DNA from: Isoetes taiwanensis
Lineage: Eukaryota > Streptophyta > Lycopodiopsida > Isoetales > Isoetaceae
NCBI GenBank assembly: GCA_021234155.1
Contig: JAJEKV010000071.1
Location: forward strand, 3,222,483-3,286,482
DNA length: 64,000 bases
Direction: 5' to 3'
Positions within the stretch are counted from its first letter, which is position 1. Every line of letters begins with the position of its first letter. The notes under the pieces are model-generated. The model was given only the letters and a program-made list of their open reading frames with translations. It had not been told where the DNA came from and did no database searches. The translations under genes and the position numbers were made by a program. Shown piece after piece: positions 22,757 to 33,154 of the stretch.

Positions 22757-25700
22757 TTTTTTTTTTTTTTTGAACGTGGACCTTTATTACTCAAAAGAAT
22801 ACAAAGAGTACATGGGGGACTCAAAACCCAGTGGAGAAGATATCCACTAGAGCAACACTACCCACCACATACATAACATAGAAAAGCAGAGAACACAGAT
22901 CACCATGAGCACAACTGTTTGCTATGAGTAGGTGTGAATCTGAAGATATTGCTCCCAAATGACACTTTTGATGTCCTCCTTTAAGGAAGAACACTTGTAC
23001 GCCTTCACAATGCGACTACGGGCATCGCTAAGCACGTGCATATCTGAAAAGAACTGTCCCTTGAAGATGAGGAGATTTCGTTTCTTTCAGATGGACCAGA
23101 TGATCCAAGCAGATGCTAAGTGGAAAGCCCTCTTTGCCAACTTGTCCCAAGAACTAGGATAGACTGACAATAGGACCTGCTGACTATTCAAGTCACAATG
23201 GAAAAGACTCAGAAGCCACTGCCAAGCAGGTCGAACATGGTGACACATGAAAAAGCAGTGCTCAATTGTCTCATCCCTCTGCGTGCAAAGAGGGCAGATC
23301 ACAGAGACTTTCGATGAACAACAGTGTTTACCCGCACGCATCTATGAGTGATCTGCCACCATAAAATGGACAACTTAGGATGAAGCAATTTATCCCATAC
23401 CCATCGCCAGACTGCTTTACGATGAGGCTCAGGGATAACTAAAGGCCACTTTGGCGATGGAGGCAACACCTCAGGATGAAGCAGGACCACATACATCGAT
23501 TGCACCAGGTGCTCCTTCTTAACACTGCCATGAACCACCCAGAGCTGGGGAGCCACGTCTTGTGGGTGGGGAGGAAGTATAACAGCTACTTTTTCCCAAA
23601 TGCCCCGGTCCCAACAAAGGAGAAGGAACTTCAATTTGAACTCATTCCACGTCAACAATCTTGTCCCATTATACCATGCAGATACCGTGAGCACACCTGC
23701 TGCTCGCCACCGACGTTGCGTCAATGGATGGACAGAAGAGACCAGGGACAATCTGCCTGACCTTCACCCAAAGGGATCCACCAACAACTGGATGTAGGAT
23801 CTGTGTGGGCCATTGGATGGAACTGAAACAAAGTGCGCACAGTCTCCCAAGCAGCTAGCAACCCCTTGAGGAAAGGAGATGCATTAGGATATGAAGAAAG
23901 TGGATAGAATAATGCACATGGGAGGAGAGGCTTAATGGATGGAGAGACAAAGGAAATGCACCTCTGTAAAGACTGGTGAATGAGACGCAGACCTGGAGAA
24001 TTATCAGCATTATTGAGAATCTACCATATGAACTTAGAGATCATCACCTTGCTCTGGAGAAGAAAGTGAATCATCCCCAGCCCCCCACAAAGTTTAGGCA
24101 TAATGCACTTCGCCCAACTAACTTTAACATCAGCTCCTTCTTCAGTGCCACCCTAGATGAAGTTCCTGACAGTACGAACAATGAGCTGCATCTTTGTCTG
24201 CGGTGCCAGCAAGATGGATGCCATGTAGACATGTGTACCACTCAGAACTGACTTTGCCACGGTTACACGACCAGCCATGGATAACTTAGCCATGGACCAC
24301 CAGAACAAATGCCTTTCCAATCCCTTAATAATGACATCCCACGCATCTCCAGATGAGAGGTGTATACCAACTGGAATGCCTAGAAGCTTAGTAGCCTTCC
24401 CATGAGGAAGAACCTTCCATGGAAATGCAACCATGGAAGACGGCACTAGAGAGTCTAGGGCCACAGGACAGTACACTTTTGCCACCCCACAAAGATACCA
24501 GAAGCCAAAGAGAAACTGTCCAACAAAGAAATGTCATTCTACAAATTCTGCTCATCAGCCATTAAGAACAAGAAAGTGTCATCTGCATACTGATTACAGA
24601 TCTCTTGTGAACCATTATTCATGGGAAGACCATGCAGGATGCCTTCCTGCACTATAAGAGAGAATACCTGAGAAAGAATCTCCGCCATAATTGTAAAAAG
24701 CAGCGGTGCCAAAGGACAGCCCTGGCGAATGCCACATCCCATCTGAAAAAATGTTGATGGTTCTCCTTGAAAAAGAACTGAAGAACGAGCAGAATAATGA
24801 AGTTTCATAACATCTGTTGTGAACTGGGCATCAAAACCAAGGCGTAAAAGGCACTGCTCCAGGAAACTCCAGTCAACACTGTCATATGCTTTTGCAAAAT
24901 CCAGCTTCAAGTATACAATGGGGTAACCATGCATTCTAGCCCAATTGAGACCCTCATATGCTGCTGCCACATTATTCAAGATACACCGGCGAGGCAAGAA
25001 ACCTGACTGCGTGGAAGAGATGGACTCGGTAAGCACGCCACAAAGCTTCTGAGCAAAAGCTTTAGCAAAGATCTTGTACACTGAGGACAACAAAGTAATG
25101 GGGCGCCAATCTGAAATGGAATAGGGATCCTTACATTTTGGAATAAGGGAGATGCAACCAGAGTTGAGGATTTTATCTAGGTGCCTCTGTCTTTTAAAAT
25201 CCCTGAAAGCATCATACACATCTGCCCCAAGCCAATCCCAATACTCCTGGAAAAACTCCACTGGAATACCATCAAGACCCGGACACTTGCCCCTCTTGAG
25301 AGAAAATGTGGCCTCAGCTAAATCATTATGGCTGATCTCAGCCTCTAAAGTGGCCCTTTGCTCATTGGTGACTATAGGATGAACCTTAGCAAGCAAGGCC
25401 GCTTGAAAATCTGACTGAAAGGGAAGATGCCGAGCAGTGAAGAAAGCTGAAAAGTGATTATGCAAAAAGCCTCTAAGCTCAGCTGGATCTGAAACAACAC
25501 GCCCATCCTGAATCTGCAGAGACTAAAGAGATGCAGCTAGCTTTCTTGTTTTGGCAGCTCTGAAGAAAAAACCTATGCACCGGTCTCCCTCCTTGAACTA
25601 TTGCAACCCAGTTTTAATGCGAACAAAGTGCACCTGTTCAGATTCCATCTGCCGAATGCTACACAAAATTTGCTTCTCCACATGACCTTCAGAAGGGGCA

Positions 25701-26772
25701 ACAGACCTGCATGCCTCAAGTTGTCGATAAAGAGCCAGCAGAAGGCTCCGGTTAGCAGAAGCCCGTTCACGACCCCAACCTTTAGCAAAAGACTTCACAG
25801 CAGCGAGAGCATCAACAATACCTGCCATGCCCCTGTGTTGAGAGAAAGACGTGAACCACGCCTGTCTACAGCCTGCCACAAAATCATCATCCTTCAAGAA
25901 AAATGTATTCAGCTTGAAATATGTCTTAGAGGCAGCATGCACCACCGTATGAGAGCAAGAGAAACACTGTGGATTATGGTCAGAAATCGCAGTATTCAAC
26001 AGGTTCTCACGATGAAAAGCAGGCAACAGGGTTGCTACCAAAGCATTATAGTAGCCTCTATCATGTCTTGCATATGCTCTACCACCACCCAACCAGCCAT
26101 TACACCAAGTAAAACTTAAGGGACCCTCAACTTCTATGAAACCACAATCTTGCATTAAGCGGTGCCATTGCTCCCGTTCAAAGCCCTGCACTATCTCTGT
26201 ACCTCTGCCACATCTGTCTTGCTCAAGCTCAACCATGTTAAAATCACCCACCATGATCCATGCAACAGGGGAGCCTAACCTCAGTAATTTGGAACGCAAA
26301 GAAGCCCACAATGCTCCTCTCTGACGTGGTCGATTATGCGCATACACATTAACCAATCCCCATTCTTGCCCTTTATCAAACCACTTGACTATGGTCCACC
26401 GGCCAAATTTGTCAACCTGAGTAAATGACACTGGAATAGTCCTCCTCCATGCTGTAAGGACACCAACCTTTGCCGAGTCTGCGGCCGCCACCAGAACATT
26501 GTACTGCCTATTGATTACTGCAGCAACTTTGTAGGCATCCTCTTTCTTGCATTTATGCTCTTGCAAACAAATGAAATCTGAGTCCCACCTAGTCAGGGCC
26601 ATGGACAACCTTCTCCTTTTAGTAGGGGAGGAGGCAACCCCCCGCACATTCCAGGAGATTAACTTCATTGATCAGGTGGATGTGGAGGATGTTCTAAGTC
26701 CATATCAACTTGTATATGAGACTCATTCTCCACTTTATCAGCCCAATGTGGCTGCGATGCTATTGGACGTGT
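22757..26772 (-). mobile_element. L1-type LINE with poly(A) tail, nearly complete ORF2
   Basis: Minus-strand element. The tail is a run of about 20 T on the plus strand (22757-22778), the 3' UTR is about 140 bp, ORF2 follows, and about 105 bp of the end of ORF1 are kept before truncation near 26772. The ORF1 remnant ends ...EHPPHPPDQ, with its TGA overlapping the ORF2 ATG (ATGA at 26665-26668). No convincing target duplication was seen. Its reading frames are less damaged than the plus-strand L1 at 10-19.7 kb, so it is younger. Confidence 0.85.
22922..26668 (-). pseudogene. L1 ORF2: APE endonuclease plus reverse transcriptase (broken)
   Basis: Starts at a true ATG with MKLISWNVRGVASSPTKRRR, the usual plant L1 ORF2 opening. 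The endonuclease (residues 1 to about 230) shows LQEHKCK, GDFNMVE, SFTWCNG and SDHNP. The RT is in the piece 25465-24539: KCPGLDGIPVEFFQEYW, ISLIPK, DWRPITLLSSVYKI, LDFAKAYDSVDW, GIRQGCPLAPLLF and an intact YADDTFLF catalytic box. The C-terminal pieces (24485-24153, 23751-23299, 23341-23087) carry the LLGIPVG region and a CPLCTQRDETIEHCFFMC knuckle. The ORF2 stop is at 22922-22924. The frame is broken between 25598 and 25465, near 24540 and in the C-terminal third, so it is inactive. Its product would nick target DNA and copy the element's RNA in place. Confidence 0.85.
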
Positions 26773-27625
26773 AAGTTATATTATTTTCACATTTAAAATT
26801 AATGAGTTCAAAATTATATTGACTTTAAAATTATTAAATTATGAAAACTTTTAACCCGTGAGCCTCAGGGTTTTAAAACAAATGCATTTCCTGAGACAGA
26901 CGAACCTCATGAGACAAACAACGGAGTTCCTTCCAAGGAGTTCCTTCCAAGGAGTACATGAGACGGAGTACCTTCCAAGGAGTTGTGGTTGCAAGCATGC
27001 TATTGAGAAAAAGGGCATTATTATAGGATCAACTAGACATGAAGAACGAGGGGTGATAGTGGACTTGAGTGGTGTGATGGTGTTGAATGGCTTGCATGAT
27101 AGAACCCTTATGCAAAGGAATAGAATAGAATAGAATAGAATAGTTTTTTTAAAGGGAGGCTTTCAAGTTTAAGTATTTTAGAATGGTACTATTTACAAAA
27201 AAGGAGATTATATGTCAACAAAGGACTCCGTGCAACATAACGTCAATATTTGTCCATGAGTGTGAAGGAGAACTCAAGAGCTATTACACTGGAGTGTGCT
27301 TCTCCCTGCATAGTAAGGAGGCACTCACAGAAGCATGGATTCTTTCTTTAGATGAGACCTCTTTGAAAACGAAGTTTATCAACTGTTTAGTCCAGAGATT
27401 AATTCCTATTCCACATCATAAAGGTAAAGTTCTGGCTTATGAGCTGATCCGACCACTTACATATGACCATTCAATATTTTGAAAGTAGATAGTATTTTGA
27501 AATTACTTTTAACTGAAAATACCCTTTTGCTTGAAAATACCATGGCATTTATTGCAATCCTCTGTTTATTTGGTAATTTCCCTTTCACTCAATTCTAATC
27601 CATTTGCAAATTTGCTTTTGAACAA
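26773..27625. other. Spacer with short GGAGT repeats and an unassigned 99-codon frame
   Basis: Words GGAGTTCCTTCCAA and GGAGTACCTTCCAA recur three to four times at 26920-26985. A GAATA run at 27117-27143 followed by TTTTTTTAA resembles the very end of a minus-strand LINE-A insertion, but only about 12 bp of possible element follow. An open stretch at 27183-27482 (99 codons, MVLFTKKEIICQQRTPCN...) has a protein-like composition but no family I know. Confidence 0.4.
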
Positions 27626-29805
27626 TTGCGAATGATAGTTGAGCCAGATACGCGACATAATGCCATTCATAATTATAAGTCTGTTTTGAAACGCAAGAAG
27701 GCACGCTTTGTTGCTGAGCACCAGAAGCAAATGTTTGAATTACTGCTACGTGAACCTCGGACCTTCTGGCGCAAAATATTATATCGACCACCTCCTACCC
27801 TTGGACATATTTCTATGCAGCAATGGGATGAGCGATTGGTCCACTTATATGATCATCCTGGGGTCCTTAATTCTGTGCCTCCTTTGGTAGGTGATATTCT
27901 TCAATTCACAGAGGAGGAAGTTGCGGCATCTATCTAATGGCAAGTCTCCTGATCTTCAAGGTTTGCAAGCAGAATTGCTTAAATGGGGGGGTCCGCTATT
28001 GCTTCCAATCATCACTACTCTTTTAAATCAAGCTTTGCAAGAAGGCTTGCCAGAAACTTGGGCTGTCAGCAAGGTCGTACCAATTTACAAAGCAGGTGAT
28101 AAGCATGACCCTTCTAATTATCGCATGATCATGGTAAGTTCCATATTTTCAAAGCTCTTAGCCAGTCTTACTGAGAAGCAGTTGACATCATGGGCAGAAC
28201 ATACTGGTGTACGTGCTATAGGACAGGCAGGCTTTCGTCCATGCCATTCTACAATAGACCATATTTTCACATTGCGCATGCTTATTGAACATAGTCGAAG
28301 TTTGAAACAAGACCTCTATATATGCTTTGTAGATTTTACTTACGCTTTTGATACTGATTACGCGAGCTTCTTTGGCGGCTAAACTGCGGGCACTTGGGGT
28401 TCCACAAGATCTTCAAAATGCAAAATTTATCGGCTCTATGAAAGGGTTTTTGCTAAATTTCCAAAGATCGTGTACTCAAATCACTAGCAATATTGGAGTT
28501 CGACGGGGGTTGCCCTTTATCTCCTACACTTTTGGCTTGTACATTGATCAATTGGAAGAATGGCTTGATAATCATGGCGGAGGAGGTCCACATTTGGCAC
28601 ACTATATCATTAGGCAACTTATGTATCGCCGATGATGTTTCACTTCGGCACACATACCGCTTTGCTAGTATGCAGCAACATTTACATGCTCTGCACAGTT
28701 TCTGTGAGAACACAGGTCTGCGTGTTAATCTGCAAAAGACCAAGCTTTTGGTAGTTCAATCTTCTCGTCACAATGTTCCCCCTATGCACTATGATAGCCG
28801 CGAAGTTGAAGTTGTAGATAGCTACAAGTATCTTGGTGTAGAATTACAAAGAACACACTCGGGAACGATTGTATTACCAAGCGGGTGGTCTTTGGATGGA
28901 GAGCACTCTATGCAATGCAAAACAATTGTTTTCGCCAGAGAAATTCATGATTGGCCACGGAAAAGCCCACTTGTTTGGGCTTTGGTAGAGCCTGTTTTCT
29001 TGTATGGTTCAAGTGTGGGGGCCTGCCATTAGTGCTAGTGCTTGGGAGAGCTTGGAGCGGGTGCAAAAGTCCTTTCTCACTTACAGCCTTGGAGTTAAAA
29101 GAACGGTGCCCTATGCTATTCTTTTACAAGAGACAGGTTTTTGGCCTCTTCAACATTCTGCCATGAAGCGCCATCTCCACTATATCTGCAAGGTGCACCA
29201 CATGGACGATGTTAGGTATCCTGTTCTTGCACTTGCCATGGTGAATCTCCTCGGCGTTTGAAACGATGTTGGAAAGAGCATTGCACTACATGGTTTGCAC
29301 GTTGGGCTGTGCAACCGAGCCTTTACGATGCTTGCCGCCGATCCCGAGCTTTGCAACAATATCTTAATGGTCGTTTTTCTCAAAAGATATGGGACGCATT
29401 ACTTTGGCCCAAGTGAAAACCATTATCATGCACACATAAATCCCACTTTGGCACCAGGGCCCCAAGCTTATTTGCTTGCTTCATTGTCCGGGAACAAGCT
29501 TGTAGCTATTGCATCAATTCGCGCGACGGGGTCCCGCAATGCACTGGATTGAGACAGGTAGATGGGAGCGGCCGCAATTGCCGCGAGAAGCGAGACTATG
29601 TGCCTGTTGCCAGTTACAGGTTATTGAAGATGAAAGCCATACTCTTCTGAGTTGCCCTGCTTTTGAGATAGTCCGGAATCATTTTTCGACCTTAGCATTC
29701 CATTCCACGCTTCCACAACTTCTCAGCGCACCATCTGTGCATGACTTGGCATTATACATACTTGAGGTTCTAGATAAACGTCTGCAATTACTGAACCCTC
29801 AGTAG
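27626..29805 (+). pseudogene. LINE-A reverse transcriptase polyprotein (broken)
   Basis: Pieces in order: linker with REPRTFWRKILYRPPP; RT start GLQAELLKWGGPLLLPIITT, VVPIYKAGDKHDPSNYR, GQAGFRPCHSTIDHIFTLR and CFVDFTYAFDT; then a frame change near 28370; GVRRGLPF (normally RQGCPL); ADDVSL catalytic aspartates with I instead of Y before A; KYLGVELQ; EPVFLYG; VPYAILLQETGFWPLQ; and the terminal knuckle CCQLQVIEDESHTLLSC. At least five frame changes occur between 27626 and 29560. The family differs from the L1 copies of the window in every block and lacks poly(A). I cannot assign its LINE clade by eye beyond APE-type, non-L1, non-RTE-looking. Confidence 0.8.
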
Positions 29806-29989
29806 TCATTATCTAAGCTTGTCTAGTATCATCATTACTGCAAAGGTTTTTCCCTTGAAAACCTTTCGAGGCAGGGGTTTTTTAATCCTAGTAGTAATGA
29901 TTGTACTAGCCCATTGTATGGGTCCCATGACCTATTGGTCTTCGTGGACGTTAAAAAAACTATTCTATTCTATTCTATTCTATTCCTTT
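27626..29989 (+). mobile_element. LINE-A copy, 5'-truncated, with (TATTC)n tail
   Basis: Longest well-preserved member of the (TATTC)-tailed subfamily here. It starts between endonuclease and RT, runs through the RT and the C-terminal Cys-His knuckle to a stop at 29805, then a 3' UTR of about 155 bp with two structured segments and about five TATTC units (29961-29985). The flanking sequence on both sides is the same CCCC/ATTCCC-rich repeat type, so it seems to have landed inside such a repeat. Confidence 0.9.
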
Positions 29990-30290
29990 TCTTAAAAATA
30001 CCCCAATCCATTCGCAAATTCCCTTTTTGAACAAGTCCCCTTTTGTTGAAATTACCCCAAACCATTGGCAAATTCCCTTTTGACCCAATCCCTCTTTCTT
30101 CAAAATACCCCAATGTGCATTTGTAATCCCCTATTTCTATTAATTCCCCCATTCGGATATGCCTTTTTTGTTCAACAATCCCCCATTTTTACTAATCTCC
30201 CCCCGTACAATATATTCTCCATTGCAAAGAAAATTACCCATTGCTCTCGAGTTCCCCGGTTCCTCAATGGGGGAATTTCCGGGGGATGTG
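29990..30290. repeat. CCCC/ATTCCC-rich degenerate repeat
   Basis: Irregular repetition of AATACCCCAA, TTCGCAAATTCCC and similar words, the same vocabulary as the 19800-20340 minisatellite. Directly follows the LINE-A tail. No coding content. Confidence 0.6.
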
Positions 30291-31021
30291 AGCACTTTTC
30301 CGTTGTGTAAGATTCTTTAAAGAATAGATGGCAGTAGGTGGGATTGCAAAGAAAAGGTGGCGACAGGAGAAGGCAGCCACATATCTCGTGGCCAAAATAT
30401 TGACGGTAATGTCAAATATTTTTTTTTCATCTACCAAAGATGGCCTGCAATGATTATATTGGCCTTTCTCTTTTTCAGGTTCCTCAACCTTCTGATACGT
30501 GGTTCCTCAGATCTTTTGATACATGGTTTCACGGCTATGCCGCCTCGATTAGCGGAGCTGCATCAAAATTTTACAGGCCGGAAAATTATCTAATACATTT
30601 GCACAATTTTTGTTTTCTTTTCTTATATCCACACAAGAGACGTGGATAAGAAAAGAAAAATTGTGCAAACGTGGATGGATGGGGCATGTTTCCTTGCAAA
30701 ACGCAAACTTATCCTTCAAAGAGCACGTTGTATTGTATGTGTCAAGTGAGGACGTTATGCAAAGAAACATTTGTCAAAGAGTATTCATTGCTCTAAAGAT
30801 AGTATACTTATGTGCGAAGTTAGTATACTATATTATATTGACTTCGGGGCACTTGGAATCTGGATATCGATTTTGGATGTATTTTCTAAGGGGAATAGGT
30901 TTAGGACTCCTACTGGCCATTTTGGATTTAAGCTCTTGGAAGTCATGGGCTGTCTGGCTGGACGCCTGCCGCCAATGCCTTTCTTCTTTGTTCCTTCCTT
31001 TCCCTTCCCGTGGCGCTTTAA
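30291..31021. other. Upstream region of the LRR gene
   Basis: Contains the hairpin at 30601-30666, an AT-rich TATACTATATTATATT stretch near 30824 that could serve as a promoter core, and a pyrimidine-rich CTTTCTTCTTTGTTCCTTCC leader just before the start codon. A TATA function is only inferred. Confidence 0.4.
30601..30666. repeat. Long imperfect inverted repeat (hairpin)
   Basis: Left arm begins GCACAATTTTTGTTTTCTTT and right arm ends AAAAGAAAAATTGTGC. Arms of 32 and 25 bases pair almost fully around a 9-base loop (ACAAGAGAC), with the extra left-arm bases as bulges. It lies about 360 bp upstream of the LRR start codon. It could be a small fold-back element or simply a cruciform-prone site. 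Confidence 0.8.
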
Positions 31022-33154
31022 ATGGGTTCTTCTTCAATCCTTCTCATTCCCATCATGGCGTCGATTCTAAGGTGTGTCCTCCTTCAGATTTCTGTTTTCG
31101 CTTTGCTTATTTTTTCTTCGGAGGCGCAGCAATGTATCTTATCAGAAAAACAGGCTCTCCTTGAAATCAAAGAAGGATTTCAGGATTCCCAAGCATATCT
31201 TGCAGATTGGAACTCCACTAACTGTTGCATTTGGACTGGTGTAACATGTGATCGAAATGGTGGGCATGTTGTGGGTTTAGATCTTAGTCAAAAAGAGGTT
31301 GGAGGAGTTCTTTCCACATCTATTGGCAGATTAGCTCAGCTCCAAAATCTGAGTATGGGATCCACCGGAATATCTGGCACCATTCCAAGTTCATTAGGGT
31401 CGTTGCCAAAGCTTCAGGTATTAAATTTAGGATCAAATTTCAAGCTGGGGGGAGAGATTCCAGCCTCCTTAGGCAATCTGAAGAATTTGAAGGAGTTGGA
31501 TTTAAATGGATGCAATCTAACAGGGAAGATTCCGACCTCATTCAAGAATTTTAATCTCTTACAAACTCTTCAACTCAGTCTTAATGTGGAGTTGAGTGGA
31601 ACAATAGAGTGGTTGGGAAATCTCTATAGATTAGAGTCTGTAAGGTTAAGCAATACTAAAATTTCAGGATCAATTCCTTCAACAATAGGGCGCCTATCCA
31701 AGCTACAGTACTTGGATTTATCCTCTACAGACATATCAGGAAGCATTCCAAACAGCATTGGCAGCCTTCTTAGTCTGCAGCATCTTGAGATTACAAATAC
31801 AAAAATATCTGGCGCTGTACCTGCAACACTTGGTAAGCTCTCTAATCTGCAAGAATTATATCTTTACGGCAATCATTTGAGCGGAAGCCTTCCTGACTCA
31901 TTAGGAAACTTGCATAACCTTACAGATTTAAATCTTTCTAATAATTTAGGGTTGAGTGGAACCATTCCCAAATCCTTTGGACAGCTATCTAATTTGGACT
32001 TTTTAACCATCTCATACACTTCTATCTCAGGCCAAATTCCAGCTACACTTGGGGTGCTGTCAAAATTGAGGCAAATAGACCTTTCCAACAATCATCTTTC
32101 TGGGGCTATTCCTGAAGGTTTTGCTAGAAATCTTTCAGGTCTAAATTCCTTAGACCTGAGCCATAACAAAATTACAGGTTTGCCGTCTGATATGAGTGGT
32201 CTCAGTAGTTTGTCCTCATTGTTACTGCATAACAACACCCTTAGTTTCAGTAGCATTAAAGGAGTTGCAACAATTCCAAATTTGTATTTTCTGGGTCTCT
32301 CTAATTGTGGTCTCAGTGGAAATGTTCCAAACATATTTCCTTCAAGCTTGGGAGATCTAGTCCTCAGTCAGAATAGAATAATAGGTGTAGACTCAGATTA
32401 CAGTAATCTGCACCAGTTGACAGATCTTGTTCTAGAACAGAATAAGCTAACTCTAGACAAACTAGGTGGACTCCATGGTCTTACAGCCTTGCTGCGCCTT
32501 TTTCTTGCCTCTAACAGATTACAAGGCCAAATTAAGGATGGAATTCTGCCGTTTTCTTTGGAGAATCTTGAAATGAATAACAATAAAATAACTGGCTTGC
32601 CGGATCATATGGGCAACTTCACTAGTCTGGCAGGATTGACATTGGATGACAATGATCTCAGTTTTGAGAAGATAAGTGGACTTGCCACAGCTCCAGCCTT
32701 GGGAATTCTTAGACTCAGGAGATGCAAATTAACAGGGCAGATTCCAAAATGGCTTGCTACATTACAAATGCAAACTTTGCCTGGAAGATTTTTCATGTCA
32801 CCACTGGAACTACACTTGTCTTTCAACAACATCAGTGGTCAGATTCCTTCAGAATTTGAGGAAAACACCAAGCTTGGATTATTACACTTGCAGAACAATT
32901 TGCTCACAGGTGGCATTCCCTCTACTCTTACAGGAATGAGCTTGTTAAAATACATTGATTTTTCTAGCAACAAATTGTCAGGTAGCATTCCGCCAGCTTT
33001 TGCAAATCGAACCACGACATGGCAAGAGTTTAATGTGTCAAATAATCAACTTAGTGGTCGGATCCCTGAAGGTCCTGCCTTTCAAGGACTTACTGCATCT
33101 AGCTTTCAAGGTAACCTTGGATTATGTGGTACCCCACTCCCAGCTTGTGCTTAA
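31022..33154 (+). CDS. Secreted leucine-rich-repeat protein (receptor-like, no kinase)
   Basis: Single open frame of 710 codons. Residues 1-36 form a signal peptide (MGSSSILLIPIMASILRCVL...); a second in-frame ATG at 31055 would also give one, so the exact start is uncertain. Residues about 38-80 are the plant LRR N-cap (CILSEKQALLEIKEGF, then CC.W.GVTCD). From about 80 to 690 come more than 20 plant-type LRRs with the LSGxIPxxLGxLxxL pattern; a middle block (about 390-560) uses shorter, less regular repeats such as NNKITGLP. The protein ends GNLGLCGTPLPACA with a paired-cysteine cap, then stop: no membrane helix, no kinase. In LRR receptor kinases and receptor-like proteins this is just where the juxtamembrane part would follow, so it is either a true apoplastic LRR or a receptor that lost its tail. 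Poly(A)-like AATAAA words lie at about 33210 and 33272. Ligand and partner cannot be told. Confidence 0.85.
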   Translation: MGSSSILLIPIMASILRCVLLQISVFALLIFSSEAQQCILSEKQALLEIKEGFQDSQAYLADWNSTNCCIWTGVTCDRNGGHVVGLDLSQKEVGGVLSTSIGRLAQLQNLSMGSTGISGTIPSSLGSLPKLQVLNLGSNFKLGGEIPASLGNLKNLKELDLNGCNLTGKIPTSFKNFNLLQTLQLSLNVELSGTIEWLGNLYRLESVRLSNTKISGSIPSTIGRLSKLQYLDLSSTDISGSIPNSIGSLLSLQHLEITNTKISGAVPATLGKLSNLQELYLYGNHLSGSLPDSLGNLHNLTDLNLSNNLGLSGTIPKSFGQLSNLDFLTISYTSISGQIPATLGVLSKLRQIDLSNNHLSGAIPEGFARNLSGLNSLDLSHNKITGLPSDMSGLSSLSSLLLHNNTLSFSSIKGVATIPNLYFLGLSNCGLSGNVPNIFPSSLGDLVLSQNRIIGVDSDYSNLHQLTDLVLEQNKLTLDKLGGLHGLTALLRLFLASNRLQGQIKDGILPFSLENLEMNNNKITGLPDHMGNFTSLAGLTLDDNDLSFEKISGLATAPALGILRLRRCKLTGQIPKWLATLQMQTLPGRFFMSPLELHLSFNNISGQIPSEFEENTKLGLLHLQNNLLTGGIPSTLTGMSLLKYIDFSSNKLSGSIPPAFANRTTTWQEFNVSNNQLSGRIPEGPAFQGLTASSFQGNLGLCGTPLPACA

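Noticed and set aside
27117-27143. Full LINE-A insertion at the GAATA run
   Set aside because: Only about 12 bp resemble the LINE end; could equally be a plain microsatellite.
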